Source: Alphaproteobacteria bacterium
GTDB lineage: Bacteria; Pseudomonadota; Alphaproteobacteria; RF32; CAG-239
Assembly (NCBI GenBank): GCA_016283295.1
Contig: JAEEMQ010000025.1
Span: forward strand, 1 to 35,489
Length of the DNA stretch: 35,489 bases
Direction: 5' to 3'
In this document: positions 25,801-30,091 of the stretch, in pieces
How positions within the stretch are numbered: position 1 is the stretch's first letter
Layout: each line of letters opens with the position of its first letter
Notes under the pieces: model-generated
Told to the model about the DNA's origin: nothing
Seen by the model: only the letters and a program-made list of their open reading frames with translations
The model's database searches: none
Made by a program: the position numbers and the translations under genes

Positions 25801-27163
25801 GGAAATTACGCAAAAAGCGCAAAATCTGACGATATACGAACTCGGTATGCCGAGCAGCGGTGCCTCCGCCACCTTTGACGATATGTTGTATGCGCACGAT
25901 GATTTGGTTTACGGCGAAAATCCGGAGGACCCGAGCAAGAGTGTGGTACCGCAATATGTTATCTTGCGTGCATTGGATGCGATGGATTCACCGGAACGCA
26001 GTGATTCCAATCTGAAGGTTTACTCGCTTACCGTTCGCGGTAACAACGGCGAAAATGCCGATTATTATCCGGACGGCGGCAGATTGGCCGATGTAACGCT
26101 GATGGCCGATAATATCTATGCCAATTCGGATAAGGCTCCGGATTCATCGGTTGCGACCAAGGATCATCCGAACGGCTATGAGCAAACCGGAACATCGTAT
26201 ACCGCATCTCAAGCCGGACTCGGTGACACGGCGGCACAACCGGCCAAAGGTATCAATACCTATGGCGAAGGTACGCCGATTTCGCTCGATGTTCTCGGCG
26301 TTGATAAAGATGTGGTCAATGAATATGTGGCCGATGCCAAACGCAACGACTATATCGAGCAGGATCCGGTAACGGGCGTACCGTCCAAATTCCATAACGA
26401 CGAAGACAGCATCAGTGACTACGATTTCCGCGCCAAAAATGCGGTTATCTCGGTCAACGATTATGCCGATACCGAGCGCGGAGTTGAATTTGATACGCTC
26501 TATGCCGACAACGCTTATATCAATACCATGGACACCAACCTGAAGGTTCACGACGGTTATATCAATAATTATGCGGAAATCCGCAACGGCGACCGCACGA
26601 CCGGCACCAACCGATACACCGTCGCGGTAGATAACGATTATCGCCGTTTGGTACCGTCGAATGTTCAGCTCTATACGGCCAAAACCGGCAGCTTCGGCTT
26701 AACCATGAATGATAAGGTTAAGTTGCATACGCCGGCGCCGGTGGTGAACTATGATTGGGATAAGCTCGTCAACACCTTCAGCGACGAAAACAGCTTTGTT
26801 CGCTTAGGCTTAAAAGAAACCGAATTGCGGCAAAAAGCCAAAGATTATTACAAATACGAAAATGTATACGTAATGCCGCAAAAGGCGCAATCGAGCCACG
26901 AAGTCTGGAAAGACGGCGGTTTGTTCTCCAATGTCAGAATTATGGAAATCAGCCGTCTCGGTGCGGTTATAGTTAACCGCGACAACTGGCTGCCGGGCGA
27001 AGAGCACGAGCTGCAACTGAGCTTTGATGATGTTGACGTAACTCTCAAGTGTGTGGTAACCGAAGTTAAACGCAACCTGGCAACGGTCAGATTTACCGAT
27101 ATGCCGGCAAGCGTTGCCAACCGGCTGACCTATCGCTATATGAGAGTGGCGGCAAATATGTAA
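7868..27163 (+). CDS. Giant TpsA-type filamentous adhesin (LktA/FHA-like), 6431 aa, PilZ-like C-terminus
   Basis: This is one uninterrupted frame. ATG 7868 is preferred (GGGA 9 bases upstream); an in-frame TTG at 7850 has no ribosome site. Residues 1-44 form an ESPR-like extended signal peptide: a long basic N-region (SKKRIKKTVNN), a hydrophobic core, and cleavage after PAFA. Residues ~45-160 are a TPS domain with VDINGIVNTVR, GHAIFVSPKGIVVGASG and LNVGSLTMMAPS. Up to ~3500 are LktA-like beta-helical repeats with glycine/alanine segments such as GAGTVA and N-x-S-T-V strand ends, broken by two Asn-rich tracts. Residues 3534-3867 are a helical insertion. Residues ~4311-5721 are short GDI/GNI repeats. 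A non-repetitive region then leads to a PilZ-like domain (~6330-6431). I found only one Cys (residue 6395). The product should be exported by Sec and TpsB to the cell surface for adhesion or matrix formation. No CDI-type toxin end or immunity gene follows. Confidence 0.95.
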   Translation: MSKKRIKKTVNNTFNFKKPSIFRIVVSYITAYSMMFMNVVPAFATEITGITGNNGVYDIAADKISGDTGFRNYEKFELSENDVANLQFKKDAQEYGKFVNLVDNKVDINGIVNTVRGDAFYNGHAIFVSPKGIVVGASGVLNVGSLTMMAPSENAYKAFKDNYGANLKDYEYNVEHENYKSLIRNSSGTIEINGKIFARENVNAYGRQIKVQKNASNQGDAAIFAGVQDQNVITQAADADALFNSLVDKNITNATGFNLQNGKISLVTNKANDEIVTTVKTSEENNKKYKTTTEINTGLLLKKETKEEIKTGDEQDENKEVKYSIDKTFEKSSLSADPSAITIKDAKIAANDVSIQANAESVKTINEDLIKTYATAAKAAEDAGDAADKDKADKDKDKKDETTGYKIPKEFRDVAPEASAIVTISSSKIHGDKVAIKANAVNKTETYIQLLDPVWEKWISTLGMDILLRILNKVSDNQIIPEGVDIPWSSVEMVKSYFSDGAYTGFDGANASATVTVSGSEIVAKDSVDIEADSEAATNISTAKLDSHPLFFYGLGVKAKSEVNVSANTTLKTTGDEGAVNLTALAQTEDNIKYDSSNFLAISDKPSSNNDNNNSGNNSGNNDNNSGNNDNNSNNNTNSNNDTNNNTNNDTNNNTNNDTNNNTNNDTNNNTNNDTNNNTNNDNNNNNNNNNNNNNNGQQSTVSAYNLTLLNNSIFSDADVKVDGSTVETKDFTAKAIDFNKSEIEMKNISNVGENSDKTGIAAAIIFNHTRTNSNVEISNDANIKAANDAKLLAQNINYLQNSVESEVKAKSQTYDIQTKELPTYAPTYTIKAYEWLNSKFLDKVTNKIGDILDKLQLQISGSAIWNDEQNTSTSSVSHATVEAGNVDVVSNMVDLALNSAEATAGADKKFSAGAAIIVNDQSNTNNAKIVDNSTITAANGVNVSATTQLPMNPMQLKIGQKLGDSEDESKNLELFVGASFDGGDSVNSWDASFIHTKLTDILNWDNAKKIWNGIKSPRNFLGSNKISLDGLFNNLVKSEANGEYVGVAGSVLANSVANTTNAYIENSKVKAEDGNVDVNASNSVINYNGAGKVDFLIDGVNELIAKIKAKADRTPEEEETIAKFGIGGSVLVDKYTNNANAYIKNSEVSATNKNPTDENADEKGNINVNAASEEGYINLAVTGGKADLLALVGSVNVQRIDGKTKAYIADSQKIEADNVNVNAGKASIAPKKSGEEDPVELDEDSGELSANDARDVKDTVTNISMIGVNAQQTGSGASVGASVDVTKISKEIEAAVSNSTITANQDVAVVADTSSKKIDVLLAGAFAGGVSADRGTQEAANNNDSGTTGENQPQRMQNAGNWMDEIDNARDDEEDVMNLRNLFNEDENNAATQGARGLNGEDTQENNSTNSTTNNNNSNNSNSNNPTSLTGSERSADPATAQSNLSIALAGAVDVTNDYTKTTAKVENSTLNAGKEVKVTANNDILAVQVNGALAKSSTVSAGAGVNIYNNKSETKALVDGSTVNFNSEDATGLTVTAGTDIDLIDVTAGIGVAAGQNSSVAASVGGSFGFNKLQNVLTAQLNNTTVKKENDDVPDADVKVEAKDDSLIWNITGAAGFGKSTGVNIGAGAAATLNYGKKSITAAIIGSTLANVKDVTVNADLKQNYKTIAVAAELSFGASSSFTIDGAVNTELNSNTVTARAANSSITASGDVDITAKSDITNKSLAGAVEFSTAGGGFGVGIGAVVNVNNSTIKAEADNLNVIKSKSLDIQADEKEDLKFLAANLGIQTSGAATININGIANVFLSTVIADAINNSVFNSDGNINIAAGYDNKLQGITATAEFARHIVVGPNLIGNVYNNKVTADLQNGSEVKKAQNVTVNATSVELINLFPVSAGVSTNITAVSANLNANIVKNTVKALLGGKITQSAQVLVNAADDTTIYTRGGAVSAGSATVVIGGSVNVDVISKTVQAYVNGANVTSGDVKVFASSINSMGGTKDDNQHYTTDDVTTDAYRNKMLNKDENGNYVGLKEGSSFANWNMFYDLSGGKTAAIAGAVVVKSIHNTVQAEIANSTITAENLDVAANEYSIKNILVGTLEGAGTLAVGVNVLVMRDKSETKALIGQNSELAINNTVNINAANKKDNQQIVIAGGGAGTVAANVNTVVNKIDDSAIAQIDNANGANAISAGTLNISAKEEMNASHILVSGSGAGTVALSVAPIVNTYNGTTDASIKNATVKDAAINLYALNNISTFDVDAGVAGAGTVAGTAVAIKNNYTGTTKAYMDNAVIDTPGAIAIAADSVIKSENWIGALSIVGTGVNLLVNLVLNNVISTTEAGIMNSTIQNAGNITINTNNGKKDEMKNRALSIAFGGQGAGLVAGVVQNIYSNTVKSYADNNAVNKALSMTLNANSDHKLDNKTIGASGVAIGASLLANALVNQIDSSTSAVVDAKSKTMNIDNALRLNAKDNTVATNSMGMVTVAGLGVAAGGNINLYYANNRANTAILSNSDGQINAGSVSSLAEMVNGLDNLTIGVALGAGAIAADVAIIKLGKRTDTYSVAQENSKIKDAVDYTKGVYDKSTADDANNVKNLYTPTSSPSNIKTGAVAEVNGNLKTTNDMEIEAKSKIKGLKEDSETLELVNTNVSGGIASVNVGVKNIQLASNTLAEISGGKVESTSGDVSVKADTKADVKLKNVEVTVSGVAVSGGGAIYNNTSETIAQVKDATIKAKDLNIVSKSDNQSVVDSTSVIVSGANAVVDIAENTDNNKSAALISGNVDIDTSGKLTLHSTTNSSMDSSKAVVKVAIASLVGVSKNENEVHTINRALIENATGSIKTNGLEITTDYGKMYAHSKSNVTSVQLADIANIKSVGAHMTADFKSGIDSLGGLTISNSGSTVINTAKDITSNKEGIIAKSEIHNVGVSLLGFYNGTASKADNRAVASTVLKVKEHTANGLEINADLKSTAKAEGGATNVTLGGVSNFVMYAKDDSTLGIDIAGVNNIVGSGVNEAVIRAKHYSEVNTNASAFSAGIINGHRMSLTSELTSNTTGNIGGTLNADKVTVDLNTERVSILSKSSSGGGVIDAGSSSAKNTLTGSSILTVSASSDKDKAVNAMDIKNKSNNVFDMVSSDGHGGLLSISEGSTTTTFNTATTTNINNTNINSAGDVKYEVANNAVIKDTATSYGGGLIAVYGNSHTGNFTAAANLNLNNAKINAKNIELSSKSDMRTHDNGYISYTGAAGGFVAGSTLELRNTLTQTNTVNIAGGSDLNASSNVKINALTSSRFKQKVDSTAGAFVAVPRAKSYLTVNNTNNVNIAAGAKVKADDELEINFDSSNELASRTNAEAHHFGFKDPVAESYLTLNIDNNLNNSGSLEAGNLVDINYMQGSVNDLTQYAYSEAHAAVATTTENGLLTKALRNTLNISSGADITSGKSIDVNYSSGRGYSSSYVGWRTVSYALFGIPISNSDHKSVTSISHSPSLTIADNGKMVVGQSNSRYMKINRDGSVDLDSLVGFYDDDYKLYNGQTISGEGVRQRSLEAIQIEINNIDENLQEVAEENTVLSEYITKIEQERQKTQEKLDEINGFIDDAKYELVDDESGAFNKLIADDLESMIIGEGEGKLTREQYEAIVTAYNAKLNEMYDQSAGAELMTVSAFLNGLDSSVLDLSDAQKQTIIAAYRLAESDGIKDMIVKTAADEPERLTEEQYNTLVTEYQNKISEIAATEAQKTNITAFLDNNTVMLNDAPIVLTDAQRATITAAQNKINSRLSISAKGEFIIYKRNDNEYFVDVSKITQNVGGTEVTTYEEVEQYKSELAAMDELLSAFNEKLTANTEINNNLTARKAVLQNEYTNTENERYDDREETYAIVFYDLYSNGGSVNIAGANNLSIGGDGNIIVAQPGLKIDNYSNRSLIFNDIDFNSGGVGNGLTINGKNHAVFMNTQKAVSGWYPYNYLYGSADFSSIPDTSTGVHYLSGIQGIEPGISIHTYYDANHPFIPDGTPDSYAVTVFMGDILNAGNPFTVTNDSSLIAFVGSVVNSGQTLWASPYQVIAGLSKSLDDDVPDRSGTRLNLGSGSYLFGGEGINLEAETINITGDVVSGYKNRGITITDEMLLAENLIIDPNTGEKNLLNLGGNTDTSYLNDGVTYGNIKALYKDGEIHLFNVAPNYFGSGIRIVAGEGTSSKVDGNIIIHDNHTTINVDNQTTNNVPLNVYDIHNTRANIALNETLTNVEGTITKDNNTDAAVTNITSTGDVKLHKMIINNAVYDYTNGFSSEENKHTGSLNILVKNGTLSIDEFNNSSEVAGDAILNTGDINITLQNNASAVINGKISNTDGRIFIGDDNNGAGDITLNASVNNKKNVATNGGDVVINTRGKATVNNDISNKKGNISITARGMDIGGDEAQILADEGNISFTNDAYEANSGKVADMVLNRTINAANGSISITNNGDSAAIGGTLVDEHGDIVIVNTNGDMTVSANISHDAVNNSANGMISITNSGGKLNLNTPIVTYGAGKSVNDVLTAIVIDNQSTTDGLTLNNPVTAKIGDIIIRNAAQSLVVSGAVSNALEGNIGIYNTGKDLQITSDITNYKGNTTITNTGSGKALLEGSITNSEGDIAVANSNAGALKITGNLVDNKGNISIVNDSADGAEIGVADDNGRSVITGKQGDIAITNNNGTLKLVSEIRHNQGSSDAEGMISITNGANAGAVEINAPIATYGAGKTVDNNTTAIIIDNQSSTAGMTLAQSISARVGDIIIKNAGGKLTSNATISGTEAGGISITNNGADGAEIAANIAVASGDVEVVNNAGDALVNGEIVNHDGNTSIANSGGVLTYTGAVTNDEGNVVISNKAGAKQAQIGGTITNKKGNTTVENAGKSLVFSGTIDNRDGSVSISGTNTADTASVKVGGQITNTGGDVTISNSGSGTEISGKVANTNGSINVSNAKGNLRITESATIENTSADAAKGISITNATTADVLRIEGDIDSLNKGNINIVNNGGGNTVITGDITANDGNIDITNNTAGNLKIEDSSIVTETGGNINIHNTGGKLSLVDAYIETETAGDISVINEGTDGTAISGDIITADGDISVANKAKKLEIEADISADNGDITINNTGKALSITEDATLTTETAGNINISNSGDGNLTVAGDITTETAGDISISNQQKDVEISGDITTEDGDILITNSGEAVAITGDLETAEGDINVTNQGSKGTTIAGDITASSGDITVANKEKALNISGDVATEEGDISVVNNSADSGTTITGDISDDNGNISVENNGGKLALAGDIDNYKGNIGIDNNGADGAEISGNVYAKEGNIAVANTAGELTLTANGTVTDDKGNINIANTAADKGTSLAGKVLNKEGDITIANAGDSLDVSGQITDNNGKINITNNGANGMQFAATAEVINDKSDTGITNNSGNLNIADGAKIRNTESGNINIENKDGVFEIAGTVAHEGTGNVTLNNSGNGSFETTTTAKVEATSGNISITNTGTDGAKIAGNINNADGNTVIDNKNGLEYSATLGNSGGNTTVTNTGNATMSGSINNSGGNTTVSNSGGALALASTVNNNGGNLSVENTGNGTTVSGDLDNTGGNVVITNAGGDLSLTDAATVDNGAGDIIVTNSGNGKFSTEANINNTESGNISVTNTGANGAEIAGNINNTGGNISISNEKGNMLIATDGQITDTAGNIELNNTGADGLNVEGNVLAQNGNITVNNSNSDLTIGEFASDNDNYIKTVSGDVVINQTGGNIVNGVVDPQNGTHQNADLGNPEHSYKTLLAADGDLTMNVTDGDIGATAAANPGFSIDASTRDWTDSINVNVSGDVTATAANDNNSDARLINLRAKDSDLRIKNVTADGNVLLTAADWKQADVRPTPDDEAYFNGYSIINTADGEDAAVTGQNISVIASDGIGSSDKKFAYVQDTASNPQATVSLEAENGLYIVGDTVSDAGSNIYQMISKHGSIGLDLNKNTVINNITANKGVEITQKAQNLTIYELGMPSSGASATFDDMLYAHDDLVYGENPEDPSKSVVPQYVILRALDAMDSPERSDSNLKVYSLTVRGNNGENADYYPDGGRLADVTLMADNIYANSDKAPDSSVATKDHPNGYEQTGTSYTASQAGLGDTAAQPAKGINTYGEGTPISLDVLGVDKDVVNEYVADAKRNDYIEQDPVTGVPSKFHNDEDSISDYDFRAKNAVISVNDYADTERGVEFDTLYADNAYINTMDTNLKVHDGYINNYAEIRNGDRTTGTNRYTVAVDNDYRRLVPSNVQLYTAKTGSFGLTMNDKVKLHTPAPVVNYDWDKLVNTFSDENSFVRLGLKETELRQKAKDYYKYENVYVMPQKAQSSHEVWKDGGLFSNVRIMEISRLGAVIVNRDNWLPGEEHELQLSFDDVDVTLKCVVTEVKRNLATVRFTDMPASVANRLTYRYMRVAANM
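8000..8340 (+). other. TPS secretion domain of the giant adhesin
   Basis: This is the N-terminal beta-helical signal recognised by the TpsB POTRA domains. The strands VDINGIVNTVRG, GHAIFVSPKGIVVGASG and LNVGSLTMMAP correspond to the 'NPxGI' area of FHA-type TPS domains, here with SPKGIVVG as in LktA-like adhesins. It follows directly after the signal peptide. Confidence 0.8.
9692..9955 (+). repeat. Asn-rich minisatellite inside the adhesin gene (24-bp unit)
   Basis: Residues 609-696 are nearly all Asn with Asp, Thr, Ser and Gly. Five back-to-back copies of the 8-residue unit DTNNNTNN occupy 9791-9910, each 24 bp with synonymous third-base changes. SGNN/NDNN units precede them and a poly-Asn tract (AAT/AAC codons) follows. 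Copy-number change would keep the frame. It probably encodes a flexible linker between two beta-helix segments. Confidence 0.9.
12086..12145 (+). repeat. Second Asn/Ser/Thr-rich tract in the adhesin gene
   Basis: The 20 residues NNSTNSTTNNNNSNNSNSNN follow an acidic stretch rich in Asp and Glu. Like the longer tract at 9692-9955, it looks like a disordered linker between repeat blocks, but it has no clean repeat unit. Confidence 0.75.
18467..19468 (+). other. Helical/coiled-coil insertion within the adhesin
   Basis: Residues 3534-3867 are rich in Glu, Gln, Lys, Ala and Leu and lack the Gly/Asn/Val strand pattern on either side. The first part has heptad-like spacing (IEINNIDENLQEVAEEN, then YITKIEQERQKTQEKL). 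The middle holds a duplicated unit at 18731-18904 and 18971-19150, each starting LT-x-EQY and ending DAQ-x6-AA. The last part (SELAAMDELLSAFNEKL) is again coiled-coil-like. It is probably a helical projection or hinge. Confidence 0.75.
18731..19150 (+). repeat. Tandem duplication of a ~60-residue helical unit
   Basis: LTREQYEAIVTAYNAKLNEM ... VSAFL ... LSDAQKQTIIAAY (18731-18904) lines up with LTEEQYNTLVTEYQNKISEI ... ITAFL ... LTDAQRATITAAQ (18971-19150). The copies are diverged but clearly paralogous and are separated by 66 bp. Confidence 0.8.
20798..25030 (+). repeat. Long array of 22-23-residue GDI/GNI beta-helix repeats
   Basis: About 1400 residues are built of roughly sixty units. A typical run has GDITTEDGDILITNSGEAV, then GDLETAEGDINVTNQGSKG, then GDITASSGDITVANKEKA. 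The pattern is G-[DN]-I-x-V-x-N-x-G with a second short strand per unit, and most units are 22 or 23 residues, as expected for one coil of a parallel beta-helix. DNA-level similarity (GGCGATATTACC-type words) is high, so the array can expand or shrink by recombination. Confidence 0.88.
21332..22138 (+). repeat. Higher-order duplication of a ~64-residue block within the array
   Basis: 21332-21520 and 21944-22138 encode the same order of motifs: GMISITN, then PI-x-TYGAGK, then TAI-x-IDNQS, then GDIIIxNA. The copies start 612 bp apart, far above the 66-69-bp basic unit. This shows that a multi-coil segment was duplicated and then diverged. Confidence 0.8.
26866..27163 (+). other. PilZ-like domain at the C-terminus of the adhesin
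   Basis: Residues ~6333-6431 read NVRIMEISRLGAVIV, then a LPGEEHELQLSF strand, a LKCVVTEVKRNLATVRFTDM hairpin and a C-terminal helix. This is the PilZ order: strand, [DN]-x-S-x-x-G, 'G' turn, paired strands, 'V..V' and a closing F-x. In the signature, E-I-S-R-L-G stands at 6360-6365, with Glu in the Asp/Asn place. The upstream R-x3-R c-di-GMP motif is missing. The fold is likely; nucleotide binding is doubtful. Confidence 0.65.
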
Positions 27164-27175
27164 GGCGCAGGCCTC

Positions 27176-28054
27176 TTAATACAGGTATACGCCGATAATG
27201 GCGGTAACGCCTAAGATGAGTGCCAGCAGTTTCTGCGGGGTAAAGCGGTCGGTTTTGAACAGTACCGAAAGCAAGAATATCATAAACACGCCCATCTGCC
27301 GAATGGCCATAATGATGGTGGGCGTGTCGTTGATATAGCTGAATGTTTCCAAAACATAAAACAACGCTTCCAAAACCCCGATGACTATCGCCAGAAAATA
27401 AAAGCCGTTATACCATCTGTGGGTGGAAGTGTTCTTTTTATCGTAATCTTTACCTTTGAGCGAGAGATAAGCAAAATAAGGCAGCGCAACCGCATAATAG
27501 CCGAGATTTACGGTGATTTCGTCGGCGCCGTTATCCGCGGCCAGCTTAATGATGTACGGCGCGGTAAAATACATCAGCACCGTGCCGATAACCAAAACAA
27601 TGCCCACCGGCTTAATCGTCTTAAACGCGGTTGCCTGTTCTTTCATAGAATTTATCATAAACAGCGCCACGGCAAACACAAACAGCGACAACATTGCCAC
27701 AAAATACGGCGTCAGCGTTACATACCCCAAAATACAATCAACCGCCAGAGTTAAAAACAAGCCGCCGCTCTCGACCAGGCTGATAAGCGCAATCGGCGTA
27801 TATTTAAGGGCTTTCAAAAAGCAGATATAACCGAGTAAAATCAACACCCCATGGAGCGCGACATACGGCAACGCGGCAAAAGTACAGGCAATACCGGTAA
27901 ACGCGCCGATGAGCAGTTGCCCGATACCGGCAACCAGCGAGAGTACAAACACCATTTTATGAACATTATAACGGCTGACCGCATAATCAAGTGTGGCGTC
28001 GGAAACGGAATCAAATACGGTGGCCATTACGGCGCTGAAACGATAGTTCAACAT
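27176..28054 (-). CDS. DMT/EamA-family permease, 292 aa
   Basis: A polytopic inner-membrane protein with about ten hydrophobic helices, organised as two five-helix halves as in the drug/metabolite transporter superfamily. ALKYTPIALISLVESGG (first half) and MAIRQMGVFMIFLLSVLF with LALILGVTAIIGVYLY (end) match the typical EamA positions. It should export or exchange a small metabolite; the substrate cannot be read from the sequence. The ATG follows AAGAGGTAATTAA, a good ribosome site. The gene converges on the giant adhesin with only 12 bp between the two stops, and no terminator is visible there. A hairpin lies between it and the peptidase gene upstream, so it is probably transcribed alone. 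Confidence 0.85.
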   Translation of the reverse strand: MLNYRFSAVMATVFDSVSDATLDYAVSRYNVHKMVFVLSLVAGIGQLLIGAFTGIACTFAALPYVALHGVLILLGYICFLKALKYTPIALISLVESGGLFLTLAVDCILGYVTLTPYFVAMLSLFVFAVALFMINSMKEQATAFKTIKPVGIVLVIGTVLMYFTAPYIIKLAADNGADEITVNLGYYAVALPYFAYLSLKGKDYDKKNTSTHRWYNGFYFLAIVIGVLEALFYVLETFSYINDTPTIIMAIRQMGVFMIFLLSVLFKTDRFTPQKLLALILGVTAIIGVYLY

Positions 28055-28102
28055 TTAATTACCTCTTGCGCGGCAGTATAAATAAAAAAAGCTAAAATTC
28101 AA

Positions 28103-28138
28103 TAAAAAAAGCGACACCGATTAAAGTGTCGCTTTTCC
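28103..28138 (-). terminator. Terminator of the M3 peptidase gene
   Basis: AAAGCGACAC and GTGTCGCTTT pair around an 8-base loop. Read on the minus strand, the stem is followed by a run of seven T. It lies directly after the peptidase stop. Confidence 0.88.
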
Positions 28139-28145
28139 TTAAAAA

Positions 28146-29912
28146 TCAGAGCTGTTCGGCCAGGGCCTCCAACTCGGTCAACTCCTGCTCAAACAAGCGC
28201 ATACCGTCTTGCCAGAAGGTCGGGCTTGTAGCATCAATACCGAATTTGCTTAGTGCCTGGCGATAATTCTCGACGCCGCTCTTTTCCAGCATCTTCATAT
28301 ACTTCTCGGCAAAGTTATTTACCTTGCCGGACTTATACACCTCATACAGCGAATTAACCACGCAGCACGAGAAGCAATAAGAGTATACGTAATAGTCATA
28401 CTCAAAGAAGTGATGAATGCCGGCCCAGATGTATTGCAAGCTGTCGGTATCTACGCTCGGCCCGAGGTAGTTATCCATCACGGACTTGAACATATCCTGC
28501 AGTTGCTGGGCCGAAAGCTCGCCGTTGTCACGCTCCTTGTGGGCCATATCTTCAAAACGGTGGAACGCTATCTGGCGATAAGTCGTGGCAATCGTTTCTT
28601 CAATATGCTTAGCCAGCAGGATAAAGCGGCGCTTCGGATCGGTTTCCTTTTTCAGGAGAGCATCGAACACCAGTTGTTCGGCAAAAATGGACGCGGTTTC
28701 GGCCTGCGCACAAGACTTCTCGCGACCGAGCTCGCCATACTTTTTGCTGACGTGCTCGTGCACGGCGTGTCCGAGTTCGTGGGCCAGAGTGTCGACATCT
28801 TCGACATAGCCGTTGAAGTTGACGAACACCCGCGGCAAATATCCGACCGGCATTTCCATACAATAGGCGCCGTCGGCCTTGCCCTCATACGGGTAGAAAT
28901 CAATGCAGTTCTTGTCAAAGAACATCTGCGCAATCGCTGCAAATTCCGGAGAGAATTCGGCAAACGTGCCTAAAATCAGCTCTTTCGCCTCCTCAATCGT
29001 ATAGCGGGCACCCTCTTCTTCAAACGGATACGGGGCCAACCTGTCCTGATACGGCAACTTGTCAACTCCGAGCAACTTGGCTTTGAGCGCGTGATAGCGA
29101 TGAGCCAGGGCGCGTGCCGGTGAATCTTCTTTGGCAAACGTATTTACCAAATTATCCAAATCATCACCGTCGATGTCGTTGCATAAGTTCGCCCGCTCGG
29201 CCGGATAGCCGTAATGACGCCACTCTCGGGAGATAGCGCGGCTCCGCAGCAAAGCGTTGTATATCAGCGCAAACAAATCCTGCCGCTCTTCATACCACTT
29301 CATACGCTTGGCCTCGGCCTCGGCACGCAAAGAAGCGTCTTGCGAATTGTAGATTTCCAGCAACTCGCCTTCGTTATACTTCTTGCCGCGCACCTCAATC
29401 GAAAACTTGGCGCGCTCCTCATTGTAGAGACGCACCCAGTAGTCAGCCACCGCCTGCTCGTCGCAAAAGAGCTGCTCGAGCTCGCTTGAAAGAGTATGAG
29501 GCTTGAACTTCAGGCATTTTCTGAGCCAGGAGCGCATACCTCTTTCGTAGTCGCCGTCCGCGAGAGTAACCTTGGAATAGTCAAGCTCTTTGCAGATTTC
29601 CACCTCCAAAAAAGCCAATTCCTTGTTGCACTGCTTGATTGTGTCCTGCACATTTTGATAGAAGGCACAAACCTTCTTATCATTCAGATTGGTGGACCAA
29701 ACAAGATAAGCATAGCTCTCCAACAGGCACAATAAGGTGCAGGTGTTGGAGTGTTGCACCAGGCATTCCCAGAAAACCTCCGGTTTCAGAGATGCGATTT
29801 TGCCTTCGTACTCCTTGCGAAACCCCTGACATCGCGCCAACGCTTTCTTGCTGACACCGATTGCCTCATCCAAAGACGAACAAACGTCCGATAAATCCCA
29901 TTTTTCACTCAT
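28146..29912 (-). CDS. M3-family oligoendopeptidase (PepF-like)
   Basis: A cytoplasmic zinc metallopeptidase of 588 aa that cuts short peptides. The zinc motif HELGH is at residues 378-382, and the AETAS segment puts the third ligand at about Glu405. A YYVYSYCFS segment near the C-terminus matches the substrate-clamping Tyr region of oligoendopeptidase F. The N-terminal half is helical, as in the family, and full length is normal. ATG 29912 is preferred over the in-frame TTG at 29918; neither has a strong Shine-Dalgarno. The leader contains CTCGTG/CACGAG (29926-29931 and 29938-29943), a small hairpin upstream of the start. It appears to be a single-gene transcript with its own promoter and terminator. 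The symbol pepF would fit, but M3B subfamilies are close and I leave it unset. Confidence 0.93.
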   Translation of the reverse strand: MSEKWDLSDVCSSLDEAIGVSKKALARCQGFRKEYEGKIASLKPEVFWECLVQHSNTCTLLCLLESYAYLVWSTNLNDKKVCAFYQNVQDTIKQCNKELAFLEVEICKELDYSKVTLADGDYERGMRSWLRKCLKFKPHTLSSELEQLFCDEQAVADYWVRLYNEERAKFSIEVRGKKYNEGELLEIYNSQDASLRAEAEAKRMKWYEERQDLFALIYNALLRSRAISREWRHYGYPAERANLCNDIDGDDLDNLVNTFAKEDSPARALAHRYHALKAKLLGVDKLPYQDRLAPYPFEEEGARYTIEEAKELILGTFAEFSPEFAAIAQMFFDKNCIDFYPYEGKADGAYCMEMPVGYLPRVFVNFNGYVEDVDTLAHELGHAVHEHVSKKYGELGREKSCAQAETASIFAEQLVFDALLKKETDPKRRFILLAKHIEETIATTYRQIAFHRFEDMAHKERDNGELSAQQLQDMFKSVMDNYLGPSVDTDSLQYIWAGIHHFFEYDYYVYSYCFSCCVVNSLYEVYKSGKVNNFAEKYMKMLEKSGVENYRQALSKFGIDATSPTFWQDGMRLFEQELTELEALAEQL

Positions 29913-29982
29913 AAGCAAACAATTACTCGTGCCTTTTCACGAGGTTTTAATAATGAACAACATAATTTGAATTATGGTAGCA

Positions 29983-30011
29983 AGTTTAGACGAAATTTTT
30001 TACAAAAGCAA
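29983..30011 (-). promoter_or_regulatory. Predicted promoter of the M3 peptidase gene
   Basis: On the minus strand, TTGCTT (30011-30006) and TAAACT (29988-29983) are 17 bp apart. The same TAAACT -10 with 17-bp spacing occurs before preA. The gap 29913-30091 otherwise holds only this promoter, the small leader hairpin and the next terminator. Confidence 0.45.
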
Positions 30012-30014
30012 GCA

Positions 30015-30060
30015 AAAAATAAAAAATCCCTCGCGGCATAAAAGCGGCGGGGGATTTTTT
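30015..30060 (-). terminator. Terminator after the 30092-30817 gene
   Basis: AAATCCCTCGC pairs with GCGGGGGATTT (one G-T wobble). It has A/T runs on both sides, so it can act on the minus strand and perhaps in both directions. Confidence 0.82.
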
Positions 30061-30091
30061 TCATAATTGCAAAATTCGTTGTTTAATCGGC

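Noticed and set aside
26866..27163. Contact-dependent inhibition toxin tip (CdiA-CT)
   Set aside because: No VENN-like motif before the end and no small immunity gene downstream; the next gene is a convergent permease.
27164..27175. Terminator between adhesin and permease genes
   Set aside because: Only 12 bp separate the stops, and no stem-loop with a U tract could be drawn.
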